Source: Rhizophlyctis rosea (Eukaryota; Chytridiomycota; Chytridiomycetes; Rhizophlyctidales; Rhizophlyctidaceae). From it: 36,879 nucleotides of DNA. The notes under the pieces are model-generated. The model saw only the letters and a program-made list of their open reading frames with translations. It had not been told where the DNA came from and searched no databases. A program made the translations under genes and the position numbers. Below, one piece after another: positions 8,643 to 21,400 of the stretch (within the stretch, counting starts at the first letter, position 1; each line of letters starts with the position of its first letter). The DNA is taken from NCBI GenBank assembly GCA_027596075.1, contig JADGJC010000371.1, positions 1 through 36,879 of the forward strand, written 5' to 3'.

Positions 8643-11600
8643 TTAAACAACTCTATGCCACCCCCCTCCCCCTCCCCCACCACCCTGCTGTCCCGCACCC
8701 CACTCCCGTCCATTAACCGTCCCCCCAACATCACTCCTCGCATCCCTACTCCGTCCCCTCCCATGTCCCCCCCCACCCCCCCTCCCCTGCATAACCTCAT
8801 ACTCAACCGGCGGCGTACTCCACCCAGGCTGCATCGTCGGCGTCGGCGGCGGGACGTAACTCGACACCGTACTATACGCCGGAGAAACGTAAGAGAAAGC
8901 GGTGGTTTGGTGTGTGGGGGAGTATGGTGTTGGTGGTGCTGGGTAGTCGGAATAGTCGGTTGTGTAGTCGCGACGGGATTGAGAGGGTGAACGGTGATGT
9001 GAGGGTGAACGCGTATGGTTGTTGTCACGCGAACGGGAACGGTCGTGTTGTGACGGCGTCCTCGTCACACCATAACTCCTCTGCTGCTGACTCTGCCCCT
9101 GACTCTGACTCCGCCCCCTCTGACTATACGTCGACGCACTCCTTTGCGCCAACCCATCCTCATACGTATTATAACTATGCGGATTCCCCGGATCAGACCT
9201 CGACACCGGCCCCATCTGCAATTCCTCCCCATACCCCCCATCACCACCCCCATACCGATCCGCAAAACCCGTCACATCCCTCTCAACCCCCCTCTCATAA
9301 TCATAAGGCGGCAACGTACTCCCACTCCGCCCAGCAGTACTATGCCCCGCACTCAAACCCTTATACATATCCGTCGTAGAAAGCGTATACCCCTTCCCCC
9401 CATTCGTCCCTTCCTTCCCCACCCCACTTGAAACCTGATAACTCCTCACATCCCCACTCTTCCTCCCCAACGTCCCCTGACTCTGCGTCCCACTCCTCGC
9501 ACTCCTCTCCCCCTCCCTCCAAACCCTCACAACACTCCGCAACGACACAAGATAATGCACGTATCCGACGAAGTAGATACGTATAGCCAATTGTCCGATG
9601 TAAGGGTACTTCTTCCAACTATAAATGCAATACCCACAAATAAAAAGCGCAATCGCCAACGTAACGAAAAGTGAGAACGTAACAGTCCGTGCCCTCCTAT
9701 GCGCAGTCTTCTGCGCCAAATGCGTCGTACTCGTCGGTGCGTTGTTAGATTCCGACGCCGAAGGACTCTGCGTCCTCGCCAACCGCGACCGGATACGGAA
9801 CAAAAGCACAATACTCGCAATGGTCAACTGATGAGGTGGGAAAAAATAAAGTAAGATTCGTTGGCACAATGGGCCCCCGCATCCAACAAATCATTCCAAT
9901 ACAACACTTACGGCGTTATCCAACGCAAAAAACCATACGTATGCGCTAAGAAGGACGTAGAACCGTTCGGGTTCGCGCCATTCGGGTGGTGACTTCATCA
10001 CAAAGTACATAATATACACCCCAACTCCCAACGGTAACGCCGACGAGATAAACACCAGGACGTACTGAAGATACTTCGGATACCACGTAATAGGCTGAAA
10101 AGCCCTATACATAAATATCCTATTCACCAACTGTGGATGGGGGAGTTTAGTTGTTGGAGGCGGAGAGAAAGGAAGGGGTGGAGCAGACTTACATGGCAAG
10201 AAAGCGCAACCAACTGCGCAAACATCGCTCCCTGTCCCAACCTATTCGCGAAATCCCCCGCACTCACACCATTCGACAAAACATTACACCAAACACTCAG
10301 TATATCGCTGATAAGAAGACAAAACATCGCAATCACAAAATGAAACATCATGTTTCTCTTTCCAAAGAGTGAGAGGGCTGTCATGCGGTCTCCCAGTGAC
10401 GAGAGTTTCAGTGCGCGGGTGTGCAGGATCAGAATGTAGATGAGCGATATGAGTGTTGCGAGGGATGAGAGAACCAACGAAATACACGTAACCTGATGAA
10501 ACGATGCGAGAAATCGTTAGTAATGGGGATTTATTTTTAAAGGCGAAAATACTACGCAAATCAGACATACACACACACTCTCCCAGTCGCCCGGCCGGCG
10601 GGGGGCGCCCCCGCCCCCCCGCGCCCCACAAGACCCGGCAACTCAACCGTTGGTTTAATTGTTTTTTATGGGGTTTTTTTTTTTAACGGGAAAAATATTC
10701 GCCAAACCGACAAAAAAACAAACAGCACCCACCCCCGCCCCCCCCCCCCCCCCCAGGCGCGCCAAAAAAAAAGGGACGTGTAACACCGCAAATACACACC
10801 ACCAAATGCAACTTCTCCAAAATAACCGGCGTCCCCACCCACCGCTGAATCCTCACCCCCGCCATCCACATCCTCTGCGTCCTATTGCCCCTCCAATCCC
10901 CCGGCCACCCAATCTGATTAAACTGCACCCTATTGTACCTCCGTCCCTTCTCATACGGACACGGAACACCACTCAGCGGACTCGGCTGGTCGGTATCCCA
11001 TCGACAATACGACCAGGTATCATTCGATAACAACGCGCCATCCGGCAGTGGTGTCGTATACAAAGGCGGAGCGTAGGGTTTACAAATCTGCGAAAAGTTT
11101 GCGCGACATTCCCAGTTTGGTTGTTGGTATTTTGGGAGGGTGGATGCGATGGGGTTGGCGTAGTCGAAATAGGCATCATCAATCAAGTATATCGCAAAGC
11201 CGTAGTCGCCCTGGAGGGTAAAACGGAGTGAGGGTTAGTTGGAGTAAATGGATGATTGGCATGACATTAGATGAAAATGGGCTCGCTTCGCTAGGCGGAT
11301 GCATTATGGTGAATGGACTCGCTTCGCTCGCTGCGAAGAGCCATGACTCGGCTTCGCTCATCTTAACAATCAATAGCTCGCTTTGCTCGCAAATAAACAT
11401 GGCTCGCTACGCTCGCAACGGCGCTCCCCCCCCAAAAAAAACCCCCCACCCTCTCCCCACGCATCCTCACCGCAGTCCAAAACTCCACCACCCCACCCGC
11501 AACATACTCCGTCACACCGCCCCCCTTAGCAGTCTGCCCATTCGTGAAAATATCCCCCTGCGCTCCTGACTCTGGCTGCGTCGTCACGAGTTCAATAACC

Positions 11601-11758
11601 TTCTCCCCAACATCATCGCCCCAATTCGGGCGCGGCATGGGCCCGTTGGAGGATTGGACGTCTACTTGTGGTGGACCCCAGGGGTTCTGGACCCATGTGC
11701 CGCCGGGGCGGAGGGCGGTGTCGATTAGGAAGGGGTTTACGGGGGAGGAGAGGGACAT
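8643..11758 (-). CDS. Seven-pass membrane protein with long disordered tail (5 exons)
   Basis: The gene model has exons 11758-11471, 11210-10800, 10492-10193, 10130-9912 and 9827-8643 (stop TAA), about 800 codons. All four introns (260, 307, 62 and 84 nt) are phase 0, and donors read GTGAGG, GTGTGT, GTAAGT and GTAAGT. Residues 1-233 form a Trp/Pro/Cys-containing extracellular-type domain with N-glycosylation sequons (NFS, NDT, NRT). Hydrophobic segments follow at about 234-257, 281-305, 317-343, 354-378, 391-418, 454-477 and 484-506. The last 290 residues are rich in Ser, Arg, Gly and Tyr with RSRS-like blocks and are probably a cytosolic disordered tail. The topology suggests a receptor-like protein, but no known GPCR family signature was recognised, so ligand and signalling partner are unknown. 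The donor of the second intron is the least certain junction. Confidence 0.75.
10597..10615 (-). repeat. GC-only perfect hairpin in intron 2
   Basis: An 8-bp perfect inverted repeat (GGCGGGGG / CCCCCGCC) with a 3-base loop lies inside the second intron of the seven-pass gene. A run of 17 C at 10738-10754 lies in the same intron. Both could form hairpins or quadruplexes in RNA. Confidence 0.6.
11278..11420 (-). repeat. Degenerate GCTCGCTTCGCTCGC repeats in intron 1
   Basis: Five imperfect copies of a CTCGCT(T/A)CGCTCGC unit are scattered through the first intron of the seven-pass gene, separated by A/T-rich spacers. Around 11322-11338 the unit forms a short hairpin (CTTCGC / GCGAAG). Confidence 0.6.
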
Positions 11759-14700
11759 GGTGGGTGTGTGGGGGGGAGGGGAGGGAGGGTGTGTGTGTGT
11801 GTGTTTAGTGAGGAGGATGTGTGTGGTTTATGTATGTGTAAGTGGAATATGGGAATCTAGTAGACGGTGTGCGGAATGTCGGTTAGTGTTGGGACGGGGG
11901 TGAGTAGGTAGCGAATGTAAACAAAACGAGGTCAACGCGTCCTCGTTCACTGACAACTGTGCCGCCGTGGGCCTAGTAACAATCCAGCTTTGCCAGACAA
12001 GTCTACCGCCTGTCCTATGCTGTTGCGGCAGCTGCCCTTTCCCTCACCACCTCTGCAATTGCGGCAGCTGCCCTTTCCCTCACCACCTGCAACAGCACTG
12101 ACGGTTCACACATGCGCTGCTTACCGTCAGTCGTCCCGGTTCAACGTCCGATAGTGATTCAACACCGGCAGCTACCGGCTCACTTCGGAATGCACCCACA
12201 CCAGACCCACAGACGGCCTCCCAGGAAGACTAACTTGGATTGCGAACAAATGTGCGCAAACTCTACCGCCGGCGAGACGTTCCCACAGGGAAGTACAGGA
12301 CTCCTAACCTTTCACAAACAGAAATGTCGGAACAGACGAACAGAAAGACTCCCCTCGTCCGCCGAAACGCACACAGGAGGTAAAAGGGTTCTCCTCTGTG
12401 ACCTCCGCCGTCCTAAGTAGTAAGTAACAACCTCAACCTCAACGCACAAGTGTGCTCTTCAGAGTCTCTCACTCCAAAATTGTGGGTGTAAAACCTAGTT
12501 CCACCGCTGCGCGTCCCCATCATGAAACGCACCCACGGTCTGATCGACAAGTGAGCTCCACCCCCACAAGCTTACGGAAGGCGGGTTTTACTCCTTCCTT
12601 GAATGAGGATATTGAGTACCAAGACGTCCGGTGCGGGCGGAGGGAACCACGGCGTGGGAATAATGGGTGTGATGATGGAGTGGTAGGCATCTTGCGAGAC
12701 TGTGTGTAGAATCCATCTCTTCACACGACCAAGGATGTTGGAGTAGAACCCCAACGGGAGGGTGTGGTGTTGGTACCGGCAAGTTGAGTTGGGGAGTGAG
12801 TGGTGAACGGTGAGAGCCATGATGGGCATAATCCACACTTGGACACACCCCCTCCCCCGCACCACATTTGCATGCAGACAGGCTTATCACACAGCTATCA
12901 CACACCCCGATCAATGCAATGCACCAATGCACCAATGCACCCATGCACCACCCACCACCCACATGGTCGAATGGAGCAACCCACCTGCCATATTCATCGG
13001 TGGCATGAGCGTCTTGCATTATGCCGACTAGGAGAGACACCCAGTCAGCACTCTCACTCTCACACTCTGCCAGTTTTCATTTCCCACACTCAATGCCCAA
13101 TGCCGCCACACAGTGCACACACATCCATCGGAGCATCTGCGCAGGAGAGAGAGGCGAGTCCACTGTGTCACACACACATGTGAGACTGTGATGAGTGGGG
13201 GGCGCGGAAGCCACACCCAAATGAGTTATATTGGTGGTACAAGCCACATCCCGCTTACCCCAATCGAACGACGGGTCACCAACTAATTGGGTGTTGACTG
13301 GGAAGGTGTTGCTCTATTGGGATGGGTGTGTCTGTGTGGGTGTGACTGTGTGTGACATGAATAGTCTGGTGGGTTGGATGCGTTGGGTCGCATTGGGTGT
13401 AGATCATCGTGCGAATGTGGAATGACAGGGAGTGGGTGTGACGGGAGTGATGCATGGATCAATGCAAGAATGCAGGACGGGGGTGGCATATTTCGTCGCC
13501 GATTTCGACACATGGGCGCAGACGGGTGACAAGCGATGGTGGGATGTGCACTCTGTGGAGCACAGGTTGTGACCAACGCCATCGAGACTATCACCACCAT
13601 TTTGCTTTCCCTTCCTTGAAACCAACTCCAGTTGCTTTCTCCTTGTTAGTAGACGGACTTGCCCAGAACGTTGCCTTTCGGTCTTCCGTTATTTGTTCAC
13701 TATTTGCATGGAATTGAATGTACCCGCACACTTATCACATTTCACCGGCCTGCAACCACGACTCAAGCACTCACCCTGCTGAATAATCATAGGCTTCGGC
13801 AACGATTCTGTTTTTGGGCCGGCTCCAAGTCCTCACTGTTCGTGCCATAATAATCTTCGATTATGCAACCATCTTCAACCATGCGTTGACACACCGCCGT
13901 AGCTCTTACCCCACACCTTAAATGCCTGACCAACGCAATTCACACGCTCGTCGCCTATCTTCACCTACACTCCTACCTATTCACGTTCCCGGCACCGGTC
14001 ACAAGCCAAAACACGACTTCCCCTGGGTGACTGCTAGCATGCGACGACATTATTCATATCATTTTTCTCTTGTCTCTTCTTCGACCTCTGCCCAAATACA
14101 AGCTGTCGATCACACCCCCCTACCCCTCATGACACTCGCTCCCCTCCTCTCGCCCTGTGCACTAATGCCCCACTGTATCCCCTATATGATTGTTGCCCCA
14201 ATGGCCCCACACCCCCCACACACCTCTCTAGAAGAATCGACATCCATTCTGCATTCCAAGTCCTTCGCCATGAACGTCGCAAAATCTTGTTTTTTTCTCC
14301 ATGCACAACATCCTCCCAAGCTAAGCTCCCTCTTTCATTTCACCATATGCCAACGGGCCTCTACAATTTGAAGACATCTTCAAAAAGGCTGCTGTCCCTA
14401 CAGTTCGCCTAGTCCTTTGCCTCCCAATGAACAATGCCATGTCCCATCCTTCACACCGAGCGGGCGGAGGTCCACATGTAAATATCAGTCTGGAATTTCA
14501 CGTGCAATTCTTTTTCGTTTTTTCACCCAATGTGTGCTCATCTCCAGATCACCACTCCCAACACTGAACTTCAATCCCCCCTTGATCCAAGTCCCGCCAA
14601 TATGATGCTTTCACTCGAGGCCTTGCACTTAGGTGCGCCCATTTCCCCCACCCTTAAATGGAGATGTTACTTGTCTTCCCCCATTTTATGGTCAGTGACG

Positions 14701-14947
14701 CGGTGATATGCTGTACGTATATCATAAACACAATTCACAACCTGGGTCAAACCCCAAAATTCTTGTGTTGGAAAAATTGGCCTTGGCAGCAAGGTGGGAT
14801 GCGAGGTCAAGAAGCGTAACCTTCCTACATCATACATCTTGTTTATCTTGTTTGCCCCCAAATACAAGGATTACTTATCTGTGACCGTCTCAAATATGTA
14901 TCGGCATCCGTTTCAATCGGCGGTGAAAAGACATAGTTGGGGAATTT
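11759..14947. other. Long gap with tandem repeats, no confident gene
   Basis: Short frames overlap on both strands and none stands out. Low-complexity items include a GT microsatellite near 11,780-11,830 and short CCAATGCA-type tandem units near 12,910-12,960. A minus-strand frame at 12572-12865 ends in a Pro-rich, protein-like stretch and might be an exon, but I could not build a gene around it. The 5' flank and promoter of the seven-pass gene (just above 11,758) must also lie here. Confidence 0.4.
12023..12092 (+). repeat. Two-copy tandem repeat of 34-36 bp
   Basis: The unit beginning TTGCGGCAGCTGCCCTTTCC occurs at 12023-12058 and again at 12059-12092. The copies are identical except for a two-base CT indel near the 3' end, so the duplication is recent. 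Confidence 0.85.
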
Positions 14948-15436
14948 TCAGGTTTGACTGTCGGTTAAGCTGACTGCATAGAAACTTGTGATGCGCCATC
15001 TGAAATCCCGCTTTCCAGCGACTACAAACATGAGGCCGCACCTCTCAAGCGCCGAAACCCCCCACTTCGCTGCCCCTACTTTTCCCTCCTCCTTCAAAAC
15101 TCTTTTCCCCTGTACACTAACCAACTATCCCCCCAACCTGCCCAAATCGCTCAAACCCAAAAGCACCATAGTCAGCATATCCTGGCGCATCAAACACCTT
15201 CTTCTCCCTCCAGCGTCGCCTTGAAACAACCGATACAACCTCTCATGCCGTGTCACTTCCATCCCCTCACACGCTCCCCTCATCAGATTACCACTACACA
15301 GCCACTCCCCACCGCACAATACATACATGCGCCTCACGCTCAAAACGAAATCCTCCCATCGGACAAAAGGTGACGTTGAATTCTCCACCCACCTAACGAA
15401 CGAGTACCTTAGCGCCAATCCTGTGATCGTGCCGGG
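14948..15436 (-). pseudogene. Possible broken host gene fragment
   Basis: A single minus-strand frame of about 160 codons runs from 15,436 to the TGA at 14948-14950 with one interruption, a TAG at 15125-15127 (one C-to-T change from CAG). The predicted residues look protein-like on both sides of the stop (for example WVENSTSPFVRWEDFVLSV before it and KWGVSALERCGLMFVVAGK after it). No domain was recognised. It could be the 3' exon of a decayed gene, since an acceptor-like GATCACAG lies at its 5' end. A chance open frame in a G-rich strand is the main alternative. Confidence 0.35.
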
Positions 15437-17000
15437 TTACACATTTTGTATTTTCTGAGAAGGACTTTACATGGAATGCAGATTATCAAGCAACAGGGTT
15501 CGTTGTGGGCAATTCAGTGTTGGGTGGTGCACTGCCATGACGGCGAAGGCTCAATGAAAGCCTGATGGCGGTGAGTGGAATGAAGTTGGTTGTATTGATC
15601 AGGCAGCACCGCGTGGAGGGGTTTGGACGGGAGGGCGTTAGTCACTACGGTGGGAGGGGAAATGATATTATGTACTCTACACTTACACAAATCCCGCCCA
15701 GCATCCCTCACCATTTCAACTTCCCCCGACCACCGCTTTCCCTTCCGCCTAAATCACTAAAATCCAACCTCGTCACCATCACTTTTTTCGTTGCATCCTC
15801 TTCCTAACATATCCTTCCCCTCCCTCCTTCACATCCATCAACACCCCTTCACCCTTCTACCATCCACATCGTCCTTCCCCCCTACACAGACACATCAACA
15901 CTCCGCCACCCCATCCGAAAACAAAACAGTGATGCACATCTCCTTTACAAGAACGTTCCTAATCCTCTACAACCAATAAAGATGTATGGCTGTGCCTGCT
16001 GGACACTCCGTCTGTAATTGACCAAATACCAGTCGTAATGCACCCTCACAAATCTTAGGATTAGGGTTAAGTCATGCCCCGCCCAATAAAATTTGACTTG
16101 TCTTGTGGCGGTGGTGGTGTTGGGTAATATAGCGGATGCTGCGATGTGAATACAGTGATGCGTGAGGGATGAGATATGGGAACGAAAAATATCGTTGCAC
16201 GCGGAACTTTTGTTGTATCGCTTGCCATCGTCACATTGAGATTTCCACGACAACGCAACGTCCTTTCACTTTGCCTTCTGAATTCATCTTGACTGCTTTA
16301 TCATTCTCATTTTTGGTTTTCCTCAATCCAAAAGACCCCGACTCACCCTTTCTCATCCAAACCCCAACCAAGCAATCACAGTCAATCAAACCCACTTGCC
16401 ATCCCCGGCGACCTTATCTTTCCCATGTTTGCAACTTTCTCACCAACCACCAATGCATGCCCTCCCACCTAAATATACAACTTTCTTCCACACACCATAC
16501 AATCACCAACCTCAATCTTTCCAATCCAACCTCAACCCATAGTGCTCACCCCAAGGCGGAGGTTGTAGTGTCCCCATGTCTTCCTCCCCCCCCCCCCTTC
16601 CAATCTCAACAATCACCACCCTCAAAGCAAAAATTTCCATTTTACAAAAACAGACAATACAATCTGTTATGAGTCAACGACCAATCACCCAACGCAAACC
16701 CTCCGAACCGTGCCAAGGCAGCAACACCTTGACGATTCCACCCACCTATCGACAGGGGAATGCGCATCGCCTAACCTCACCTCCCTCGCCCGTTCACACA
16801 ATCCAAACCAACAGACCCTACAACAAATATCCCTCTTTCCCTGAATGTCAAACTTTCGAAACCGCCAAATCAGACCATCCCATCACAGTGACCAAAACCC
16901 GTTTACATCCACCTTCCTTTTCCCCAAAAAAATTTGTCGTCATAAATGCACCGTTCAAAGCGCCTTGCACCAGCCTCTCTGAAGAAATGACTCCCGGTTG
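15437..17000. other. Strand-asymmetric tract, very poor in G on plus
   Basis: From about 15,690 to 16,960 the plus strand is strongly C/A/T-rich with very few G and includes a run of C at about 16,587-16,597. Open frames such as 16576-17001 (+) probably reflect the lack of G-containing stops rather than selection. No family was recognised. Confidence 0.45.
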
Positions 17001-18378
17001 ACCGCAGGTTTCATCTTTTGTCTTTCTCTACCCTCCATCCAAGCAAATGTTGTCAAAAACCTTCCCCAAAACACCCCTTCCATCACTCACAACTTTACCT
17101 GTGCACCATAGAGTGTATCATTTTATGATAGAAAGCAATGCTCTGCCTCATTGCGCTTTGCGGTTTACAAAAACAACCCACATGAGGTCAAACAAATGTG
17201 CTGTTTCCGGTCATACTCGTGAAGTCTTCGCTAAGCGCACACGTGGCGGCACAAAGTCTCAGTGATATGTGTGTCCGGCGCTGAAACAGAAGCAAACGCA
17301 CTTTTTCTGCATTCCTACAATGTTTCACAGAAAGCATCAAAGAACATGAAGCAAAGTATCCAGCGACCAGGGTCGCCAAGGCGCATTCAGCCGTCCTTGA
17401 ACCAAATCATGGCCCGATGGGACATCACAGTTGCGCACAAGCCGTGCTTCACCCTGGTTCAGAGCACTGCAAGCTCGCAGGGTTGAGAGCGGAGGTAACA
17501 GTTTATCATACGTGTGACAACCCACGTAAAGCAGCCGGACACCTCGTTGCTCCAGTGTCTTACCTATTGCACACAACTTGATGATAGGGCAGAGCGCTTT
17601 AAGTAACAGTCTTTTCTTTCTTTGCTGACCCGGAACAACTCCAAAACAAGCACGTAAGATCATTGAACACTTCGCTCCCGTCCCGGCGTCAGTTACTGTC
17701 TTGGCAGACAGAGATGATCTGGTAGTGTGTTGTGGTAAGTTTTTTTGCGCTCCCTGTGCATGTCAGAAGTCACATGTGCTGGTCATTCATCTGGTGACTA
17801 GACTGTGCGGCTATTGATATCATTGACTGTTCTATGATCTTCCTGATTATGTCACATTTTGAACTACGGAGCCCCTTGGAGGGCAGTGACCGTCATGACA
17901 TACCGTCTGAGGAAAAGGAACGGATTTTAGCCAATTTCGGAAAATTTGATCTGCAATCAATCGTCCGACTCGCTCATCCTTCCGTGTTTGTGCTTCCATT
18001 TTTGCAACCGATGGTGGGCATAAAAGTTAGACCGGCGTCTCTCAGAATGGAGCTTTCAAACAAGGTACACTCAGTCATTCCCGATTTTTTGATGATGATC
18101 CGTTGGAATTTTCACCAGAATGATGTGGATCAGAAAAGTTTGCGAGACTTGGTCATTAATGTCATCGAGTCAGCATTCTGATTGCGAATTTCAATTCACG
18201 AACAACCATCTGACCAGGATATCCTGTTTAGCCATGCATACCACGCGCAATCGGTCACCTGGCTCGTCTCTGGCTGCGACCGGGGGCTGATGTGGCTTGA
18301 ACCGAACAAGCCTCGCGTGTGAGGGTCTCTGGCATTCCTACATCTCTCTTCGCACACTTCAAATCTGAAGCTGCGCAG

Positions 18379-18463
18379 TTCCGACCATGTCTCTGGAATA
18401 AATCATGAGCGAATCGCAATTCCGACCATCATGTCTCTGGAATAAATCGTGGGCGAATCACAT
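18379..18463 (+). repeat. Tandem duplication of about 41-44 bp
   Basis: The unit starting TTCCGACCATGTCTCTGGAA (18379-18419) is repeated at 18420-18463 with a CAT insertion and a few substitutions. Confidence 0.75.
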
Positions 18464-21400
18464 CCATGTTGTTTCACTGCTTGATTGCACTGGCTTCTTT
18501 TTTGAGGCTCATCACAGAGTGCAAAAAGGAAACCTTACTGTAGTGGGCTTTGTGAGTAGAACTCCTCGGACGCTTTTTGCCTTTGCCTACAAAGCGTCAC
18601 GTTCAGATGATTTTTCAAAGGAGACGGGATTGTTTTTTGATAACCGAGTCAACGAAGCGCAGCTATGGGCATAGTAAATATGCCGGCGGGGAGCTGACAA
18701 GCAATCCCCTATCTTGGCCCTGCATGATCCCATTGTCGTTTCTGACTTTGACGACAAACTTGATGTTGAGTTCGAATCCAACATGAAGTGTGATGCGCAA
18801 GGCGCGGTATATCACCAAACAAAAAGAACCAATTGCCCGACGGATTACGCAGGAGACACCAAGCTGTGAAATTCAATCTCATCAACCCATTTTACAAGGG
18901 CGCTCGGGGGTTAAACATCTGGGGTACCAACGGGATCAAGAAGACTATGCATGGAATCACACAGCCAAACGCATTCATGACCATCCATCAACCGCTCCGG
19001 TGCGACCGTGTGACATGAAAGCGCAATCCAATGCTCCCGATGCTCATTCTGTATTGAGAGACTTTGTATTACGTGTCTCTCCAAGACTCACATGCATCGG
19101 ATTGCAACGGAACCTTATGAAATCGGATGACGCACAAAAGTTCAATCAAATCGCAAGTATGTAGCGTACGAGGTTGAATGCAGTCCCTCAATTCTCGCTC
19201 ATCATTATTGCCAATCGCTCAATCTCCTGGTTTCTAACAGCCACTTTCGGTGTCAGTCACCATTACCAGAATCTCTGCATCGACACAACCTGGGCTGCGT
19301 CTGTCTGGCTTGAGTGCACAAAACAAGAGCACCCAGCTACTAGGTCTGAGAAAACTCGGGCTGGCCCATTTATCACTGCCAATGAGGTGATGCATCATGT
19401 CCACAAGGGGCATTTCCTAGTTTCAGACGATCTGCAAAAGCGATCTGGACTCTGCGGGACAAGAGAACATCTCCATCCATCAGAAGATATCTTGCAACGC
19501 CATCAACTGGAGTGATTTGAACTGTGGGGGTTTGTACATTATAATGCTCCGGTCAATAGTAATTCAAAGATAGCTCATGAGCAACAAACTGCTCACTTAA
19601 ATGCCCTCCCAAGCACCCAAGAAAAAGATTTTGTTGCCAGCAAGACAGATGAACATCAATGACCTAACTCATCGCTCGCTTGACCAGTAAAACGTCAGTG
19701 TGCTCTTATCGGACTAATACTCCTTGCAAGTTTGCAATGCTACCGCAACGCACGAATTGTGCTTGGCACCACCGTTGCCGAGCAAGTGTGAGTTTGAACC
19801 AATGAAACATATGACAGCACTGTCAGCGCACGATGCAACACATTATCTCACTCTCCCTCATACACTGCATAACCACCCACGCTCTCTGCTCTTTTTCAAC
19901 AGGATTTACAGTCTTCACCAAAGTGAAATAAGGACCAGAATGGCTCCTGAACGTTGCTGCAGTGCGCCGCAATTTAGTTGCAAGTTCTCCACCGGAAAAC
20001 GTACTTGCGTGAAGTCGTTGAGCTTGCTTCACATTTTACCGGCGGTGTGGCAAAAAGTTCATCCAAAACCACTGTCTTTTTGCCAATACATGGAGATCAT
20101 TCTTGTTAGTCTCGTCACAGTCCAAGCATGGCGTGCGGCAGAGCGTGTATTGAGCGGAGCGGATCTTGACCTCGTTTGGCGACAAAAAGCGGCTGCTGCA
20201 ACGACTCGCGCACTCTCTGAAGCGACACCCCCAAAGGGCAATGGTGGCATGTATTGACCAAAGTTCGTTGCCCTTTCAATCACATATTTTCCCCATATGG
20301 CTGCTCATTACAAAAAGCTCCGCAAACCAAGCGACTTGAAGTAGTCAAAGCAATAGGTCGTTTGATATTCAAGTTCCCTCAGCAACTGTCCTTTGTTTCT
20401 CGGAATCTAGTTTCTAACAGCTGAGGACATACAAATGACCAAATCTCAATGCTATGGTGACAAAAAAAAACCATATCATCACTTGCGACACATTCGTGAC
20501 TAGCAGAATGTGTGAGTCTCATTAGGACGTTTGGTGTGCGAGCAAGAATTATTTTACCTTATGAGGGGTGTCACTCTGGGTCTTCCGTCAGGAAGTAACC
20601 ATTTCCATGCGGAATTCTACGCCTCATTGTCCGGGTGCGAAAAAAAAAACTGTGGAAGCGACCAAGAACCCCACCGTCACGGAGTTGGACCTTACATGTC
20701 GCAATGACTGACATTTCATAAGATCACAAAGTCATCGTAACGATACGACAGAACTTTGTCGAATCCGCTACCTGGCAATAAGATCACATGATCGTTACCT
20801 TCTTCCCGTCAGCAACAGCAACAACTGAATTCATCTGGTGTGCTGCTTCACCTCCCCACGTGATCACCAACCTGCGACGCCGGTTGCTCAGCAAAGACGT
20901 TTGGCCAAAACAAGCAACAGGAGACGCGCAGTCGACCATCCTTGACTTTTCGTTCCATTCTTTCTCATCGTTCCCATTTTTGATCAGGTGCAGCAACACG
21001 TGCAGGTGCGCTCCTCCACACAGAGACCCGACCGCATATTGTAGCACATCATGTCCTGACTCTCAAGATATCAGTTGCATGCAAGTCATTGTAACCGAGT
21101 CCGTGCCCAGCGGTTCAGCTTGAGATTTTCAGTGGCGTTTGGATGCGCTTTCACGCTACATACTACGCACATTTGTTGTTTCCAATGCTGAGGGAACAAT
21201 GCGGAACCTGCGCATCTTGCAATATAGTGGAATGCCCGGTCGTAGAGCGACGGGTCCATTGATACTTCTGTGTGTCTTGCTGATATCTGATCAGGATCTT
21301 GGTAAATTTTTGGAAGTCAGTATGCAAAGTTCAAGGTTGTGTCAAAGGCAGTAAAAAGTCTCAAGCGCTTTGTATGATGAAAAGGAATTGATTGACAGCC

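Noticed and set aside
8552..9431. Several long Pro/Arg-rich frames on both strands
   Set aside because: They are shadows of the low-complexity tail exon of the seven-pass protein.
19724..20257. A 177-codon plus-strand frame as a gene
   Set aside because: Overlapping frames on both strands look equally protein-like and no family was recognised.
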